This document shows positions 60,277 to 64,000 of a stretch of 64,000 nt of DNA, one piece after another. Position 1 is the first letter of the stretch; every line of letters starts with the position of its first letter. This DNA comes from Panagrolaimus kolymaensis (lineage: Eukaryota > Nematoda > Chromadorea > Rhabditida > Panagrolaimidae): the NCBI GenBank assembly GCA_028622995.1, contig JAJQJQ010000028.1, positions 1,364,001-1,428,000 on the forward strand, written 5' to 3'. The position numbers and the translations under genes are program-made. The notes under the pieces were generated by a model. That model made no database searches. It had not been told where the DNA came from and was given only the letters and a program-made list of their open reading frames with translations.

Positions 60277-60926
60277 ACCACCCGCAACCCTAGTTCCCAT
60301 CATTGTTCCCTTTCCAATGGCGTCTAAAGAAAAAATTAAGTTTGCAAAGTTTTCAAAAACTCAGAGCTTCGCTACCCTCATTATTACTTAAAGGGAGACA
60401 GTGGGGTTGCAATAATTAATCATTCTTCCCAAATTTCTTCTTTGTCAACCTCCTCAATGGTTTCAAGCTTTTCAAGCTTTTCCATCAACGTTTTTTGTGA
60501 TGAAGCCTCAAAAACCATTATATCATTAAAACCTTCAACGATTAATATGATTATGCGTGAATTTTATTAGCAAATTAATTTAATTTAGAAATAAATATCT
60601 TTCAAAAATAGAAAAAAAGAAATTAAAAATATTCAAAAAAATAACTATCTTTAACGAAAGAAAAAAACCCAAAGCTAACATTTTTTTTTTTGAATGATGC
60701 TTTCAATGAATATTCGTTTCTCTCTTCCGCATTTTTTCTCTTCATTATTGATTGTTTTGAAAATTTCAACGCACTTTACTGTTTTCTTTGATTACAAATA
60801 AAACCGAGATAAAATGTCTGGTCTTTTTTTCTGTTATAACAAAAAACCCTTTTTATTTTTTTATTGCCGTTTTATGTTATTAATTTTTTCATTAACTAAC
60901 AGAGAACCTATACAAAAATAATAAAA

Positions 60927-61184
60927 ATGTTTATGGATAAATTTAAATATTTTGCATGCAAAGCTGATTCCAATGGAATGCATCATTCATATCCTGATTG
61001 CTCGACCACATTGTTTATGGATATTTGTGATTCTTCAGATTCCACAAATTCTAAAAATGTAAGCTCTACAATCAATCCAACAACAACTACTTTTTTGAAT
61101 CCCACAACAGAATATTTCAGTAGCAAAATGAATTCATACTTTAGTAGTAATATTGATTCGAGCTATTCGTCATCAACGAATTAA
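60927..61184 (+). pseudogene. 3' fragment of a DUF19-like paralogue
   Basis: KFKYFACKADSNGMHHSYPDC matches the WNFACAADKKGMHYSTSDC part of the intact gene at 58558-59442, followed by the same kind of Ser/Thr-rich tail. The rest of the gene is absent upstream, so this is a truncated duplicate. Confidence 0.6.
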
Positions 61185-61603
61185 AGTAACAGCACAACTA
61201 CTAATAGCGTAGTTATGAACCATTCGGTCATTGTTATAAATATTAATTACACTTTTATATCTTATACGATTTTTCAGAAGTGTTTTATAAAGATTAAAAA
61301 TTGTGCTTCAAATAAATCAAAATTATTGTATTAGAGCAACATAAACAAAACAAAAAAAGAATAAAAAAAAGCAAACTTTTTTGTTGAGTTTCAATTTTGC
61401 ATAAATACAAAGCTTTAGTTTTAATTAAAGAAATTCATTTACAAACAAAAAAAATAGTTGAATTTAAAGTTTTTTGTTAAGGTTTAAGCCAGAAAAATAG
61501 GCATCGTCTCATGGTTGCTTTGCATTCTGAAAAACTCAATAAGTTTTTTTTTGGAAAAGAAAGAAAAAAAAACATACTTTTTTATATTTTACAAAAAATG
61601 TCA
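61185..61603. other. Intergenic region
   Basis: AT-rich; nothing recognised. Confidence 0.35.
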
Positions 61604-61927
61604 TCATTTTTTGTCTCCAAGCCCAAGAAAATCAGGAAACCATGTATTTTCTTCTTCAACTCCCAAAGGTGTAACGGAATCTTTGGGAGGTTCAGTCACG
61701 GGATAATTAGCATCTCCAATAAATTCACTTTCTCCTGGTTTATGTCCAGCTAATTCCACTCCTCGCTTTCTCATTTTTGCGCTTGGGCTTACAGCAGTAT
61801 TGGGAGGTTTAGTAAAATTAATTTCACAGTGAGCAAGCTCAGGACATTTTTTTAATTCATTTAGTGGAGCAGCAAAAGTTGAAAATATAATAAACGCCAC
61901 AATAAAAAATAATAAATTTATATTCAT
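61604..61927 (-). CDS. Small secreted protein, possible peptide precursor (paralogue 1)
   Basis: 107 residues: a signal peptide (LLFFIVAFIIFSTFA), a middle part with Cys and Pro, a basic KMRKRG cleavage-like site and a conserved C-terminal module (FIGDANYPVTEPPKDSVTP...FLGLGDKK). The module is shared with the protein at 62449-62847, and the middle parts differ. A conserved tail after a dibasic site is what peptide precursors show, but the peptide family is not one I know. Single exon. No RFamide or other known amidation motif is present. Confidence 0.65.
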   Translation of the reverse strand: MNINLLFFIVAFIIFSTFAAPLNELKKCPELAHCEINFTKPPNTAVSPSAKMRKRGVELAGHKPGESEFIGDANYPVTEPPKDSVTPLGVEEENTWFPDFLGLGDKK

Positions 61928-62448
61928 TTTTACAAAGCTTTTTTTATAAAAAAATTTAAAAAATGGTTTGATGAATCAAAAAAAGAAGAAGAGTAATGGT
62001 TTTTAATTGGTTTTTTTTTTGGTGAGACAATTTTTTAATCATTAATTTTTCAAGGTTAAAGAAATAGGTTTCGCAAATACATAAACAAAGAAAAAAATAA
62101 AGGCGGAAACTGATATTTTTCTTTACAATTTGCTTTTCTGTTACAAAGGCAATAGAAAGTAATAAACAAAGTTTCATCAATCGATATTAGTAATCAAAAA
62201 ACTTTATGATGCAAAGATAGCAACAACAAAAAATGTCAAACTAATAAAAGTTTCTTATTTTTTTATTCAATTTTTAATCCTAATTAATTTTTTTCAATCC
62301 TTTTTCTTGCAAATCTTGAAGAAAAATACATTTTTATGTTGTTTGAGGAATTTTAATCCAAAAACCGAAAATTTACAAAAATTTTAAAAAATTTTATTTA
62401 AAAAAACAAATAAAAGAAAGAAAGAAACTGCAAACATTAAAAAATTTA
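61928..62448. other. Intergenic region between tandem paralogues
   Basis: AT-rich upstream region of the first small-peptide gene; nothing recognised. Confidence 0.35.
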
Positions 62449-62847
62449 TTATTTTTTAGTTCCAAGCCCCAAAATATGTGGAACCCAACTTTCTTTTTCA
62501 ACGCCTTCGGGTGTTATAGAATCTCTTGGTGGTTCAGTCACGGGATAACTGGCATCTCCAACAAAATCACTTGCACGTTTAACAACAGCAGCCGTAATGG
62601 ATTTTGGGTTTACAGATTTGGGGTAAGCTGATATGGGAAGAATGAGAGGTTTTGGGAGTCCAGGACCTTTTCTTTGAAATTTAAAATCCGCTTCTCGTTT
62701 CTCAATGGATTTGGGGCTCACAGCTTCGGATGGTCGTGGAAATGGAAGATCATGTTTTGGGAGTTCAACACTTTTTTTCAAAATTTGTTCAGCAGTAAAA
62801 ACCAAAGTAAAAACAGAAATTAACAACAACAATTTGACGACGATCAT
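62449..62847 (-). CDS. Small secreted protein, possible peptide precursor (paralogue 2)
   Basis: 132 residues: a signal peptide (LLLLISVFTLVFTAEQ), a Pro/Lys-rich middle with repeated SPKS/NPKS motifs and KR sites (EKREAD, VVKRAS), then the conserved C-terminal module (FVGDASYPVTEPPRDSITP...ILGLGTKK). Same orientation as its paralogue at 61604-61927, 520 bp apart, so a tandem duplicate. The conserved part follows the KR at about residue 90, as in a pro-peptide. Confidence 0.65.
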   Translation of the reverse strand: MIVVKLLLLISVFTLVFTAEQILKKSVELPKHDLPFPRPSEAVSPKSIEKREADFKFQRKGPGLPKPLILPISAYPKSVNPKSITAAVVKRASDFVGDASYPVTEPPRDSITPEGVEKESWVPHILGLGTKK

Positions 62848-63495
62848 TTTTTAAGTTTTGAAAGACACAACAATGACTGACTGATTTTGAGAGAGAGAGA
62901 AAAAGTGAAAAAAGGTTATAATCCATTCAGTCAAGGTTAATTTAAAAACTTGCGCAAACCCGCAAACAAAAAAGACAAATAAACGTGTTTTTCTTTTTTG
63001 TCTGTTTCAGACTAAATTCAAAAAAACAAAAAACACTTTGGAAATTGATGTGAGACTCAAACATTTGATTTTTTCCACAAAAAAATAAAAATATTTTACC
63101 CTCTAAAAATAAAAATTGTTAATTTTTTTGTTGTCAAAATAATGATTCATTATTGATTTTTTAGTTTGTTATCGAATAAACTTATTTTTTCCTGAAAAGA
63201 GAGAAACGAGAAAATAAAAGACCACACAAACTATAAAAAGAGAATGAAGAGAAAATTTTCCATTAAAGTTTGTAGTACCCATTTAGAACGACGAAAAAAA
63301 TAGAAAAATAAGTTTTTTCTTTCATCACTTTTTGATCTTTTTTGTTTCTGTGATTTAAATTCAAGATTTTAAACGTGACATTTTCAAGTTTAATTTTTTT
63401 TACGTGGATTTTGTTAATTTAAAATTAGATATAAACAATTTTTAATTTTTTGACAAAACATTATTGTGCTAATTTTTGAACCAATTTTGTAGAAA
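62848..63495. other. Divergent intergenic region
   Basis: Lies between the peptide-like gene (minus) and the cysteine synthase gene (plus) and probably contains both promoters. TTTTGTAG just before 63493 could be a trans-splice acceptor for the synthase mRNA. Confidence 0.4.
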
Positions 63496-64000
63496 ATGGC
63501 TGATCGAGAATCCATTGGCTCTGATGTAACTGAAATCGTTGGAAATACTCCAATGATTTATTTGAACAAAATCACTAAAAATTGCAAAGGAAAAATTGCA
63601 ATAAAATTGGAATATTTTAATCCTGGTTGTTCAATCAAAGATCGAATTGCAAAATCTATTATTGAAGATGCAGAAAAATCTGGTACAATTTCTCCAGGAA
63701 AAAATATCCTTGTCGAAGTGACTTCGGGAAATACTGGCATTGGTTTGGCCATGATTGCTGCAGCCAAGGGATACGAGTTGATTATTGTTATGCCATCAAG
63801 TTGCAGCATGGAGCGAGTGAGTTTTGATTTTTGAATGCTTTTCTATCACAAAAAAAAGAAATCACAAGTAAAAAATGTATAGAAAACTGCACCAAAAAAT
63901 AATATTCGTCTTTGTATTTCAAATTTTTTAGAGAACTTTACTTCGAGCATTTGGAGCTAAACTAATTCTTACTGATCCAGCTGGTGGCATTATTGAAGCT
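63496..64000 (+). CDS. Cysteine synthase-like PLP enzyme (5' part)
   Basis: Exons 63496-63816 and 63932 onward, running off the window. The protein makes cysteine from O-acetylserine and sulfide, or acts in sulfide/cyanide metabolism as nematode CYSL proteins do. GNTPMIYLNKI and NPGCSIKDR place the PLP lysine at residue 48; VTSGNTG (76-81) is the substrate/phosphate loop and SMERRTLLRAFGAKL continues in exon 2 as in the family. No heme-binding N-terminal domain of cystathionine beta-synthase is present, which favours the cysteine synthase class. The first ATG fits; the 5' TTTTGTAG may be a spliced-leader site. Confidence 0.88.

Larger units (their letters stand above)
59443..60926. other. Gene-poor region with a GC-rich palindrome and fragments
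   Basis: Holds a DUF19-like fragment near 59800-59917, a GC-rich palindrome at 60257-60276 and a TTAAAGGGAG motif near 60388 like the end of the 169-bp MITE. No intact gene. Confidence 0.4.

Overview
The window is eukaryotic and very AT-rich. It carries intron-split genes with short introns (about 42-150 bp, GT...TTTTAG or TTTCAG). The gene content is typical of nematodes: seven serpentine chemoreceptor-like genes or relics, a TRPA channel, an ecdysteroid-kinase-like (EcKL/DUF1679) gene, DUF19-like secreted proteins, a mucin/TSP1 protein, F-box-like proteins and a cysteine synthase. I infer a free-living clade IV nematode (Panagrolaimus/Halicephalobus-like). That rests on style and families only; no marker gene is present.

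Layout. 1-8 kb: a possible terminal exon, then an 11-exon TRPA-like channel whose fourth intron holds a ~2.06 kb element with an 8-bp target duplication. 8-25 kb: gene-poor DNA with four chemoreceptor-like genes, at least nine copies of a bipartite repeat, a retroelement-like relic, a FLYWCH-like relic and a ~1.58 kb near-perfect palindrome that supplies the stop codon of one receptor. 25-29 kb: a six-exon gene for a predicted membrane protein joining armadillo-type repeats, a membrane segment and Hsp70-like sequence. 29-39 kb: another receptor, a small secreted protein, a type I membrane protein, an F-box-like gene with a partial copy, two more armadillo proteins (one secreted) and a dead Srh-like receptor hit by a hAT-like MITE. 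40-48 kb: a papain-vWA-mucin-TSP1 gene whose protease half has decayed, hairpins, a minisatellite, two MITEs and a serine protease with a hydrophobic tail. 48-54 kb: an intact Srh-like receptor, an EcKL gene and, directly upstream of it, a secreted-protein gene that may be fused to it. 55-64 kb: one more receptor, a DUF19-like cluster (one intact, three broken copies), two tandem secreted-peptide paralogues and the 5' end of a cysteine synthase gene.

The most unusual material is the armadillo group (25.1-28.7, 36.2-36.8 and 37.5-38.3 kb), two members of which carry signal peptides, and the armadillo/Hsp70-like chimera. Also notable are the long palindrome, a possible exon-to-intron conversion in the gene at 52-53.7 kb, and several insertions datable by target-site duplications. 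Genes lie on both strands and I see no operon. Local duplication followed by decay explains much of the layout. Exon limits were read by eye from splice consensus and reading frame; family names come from pattern recognition, not searches.
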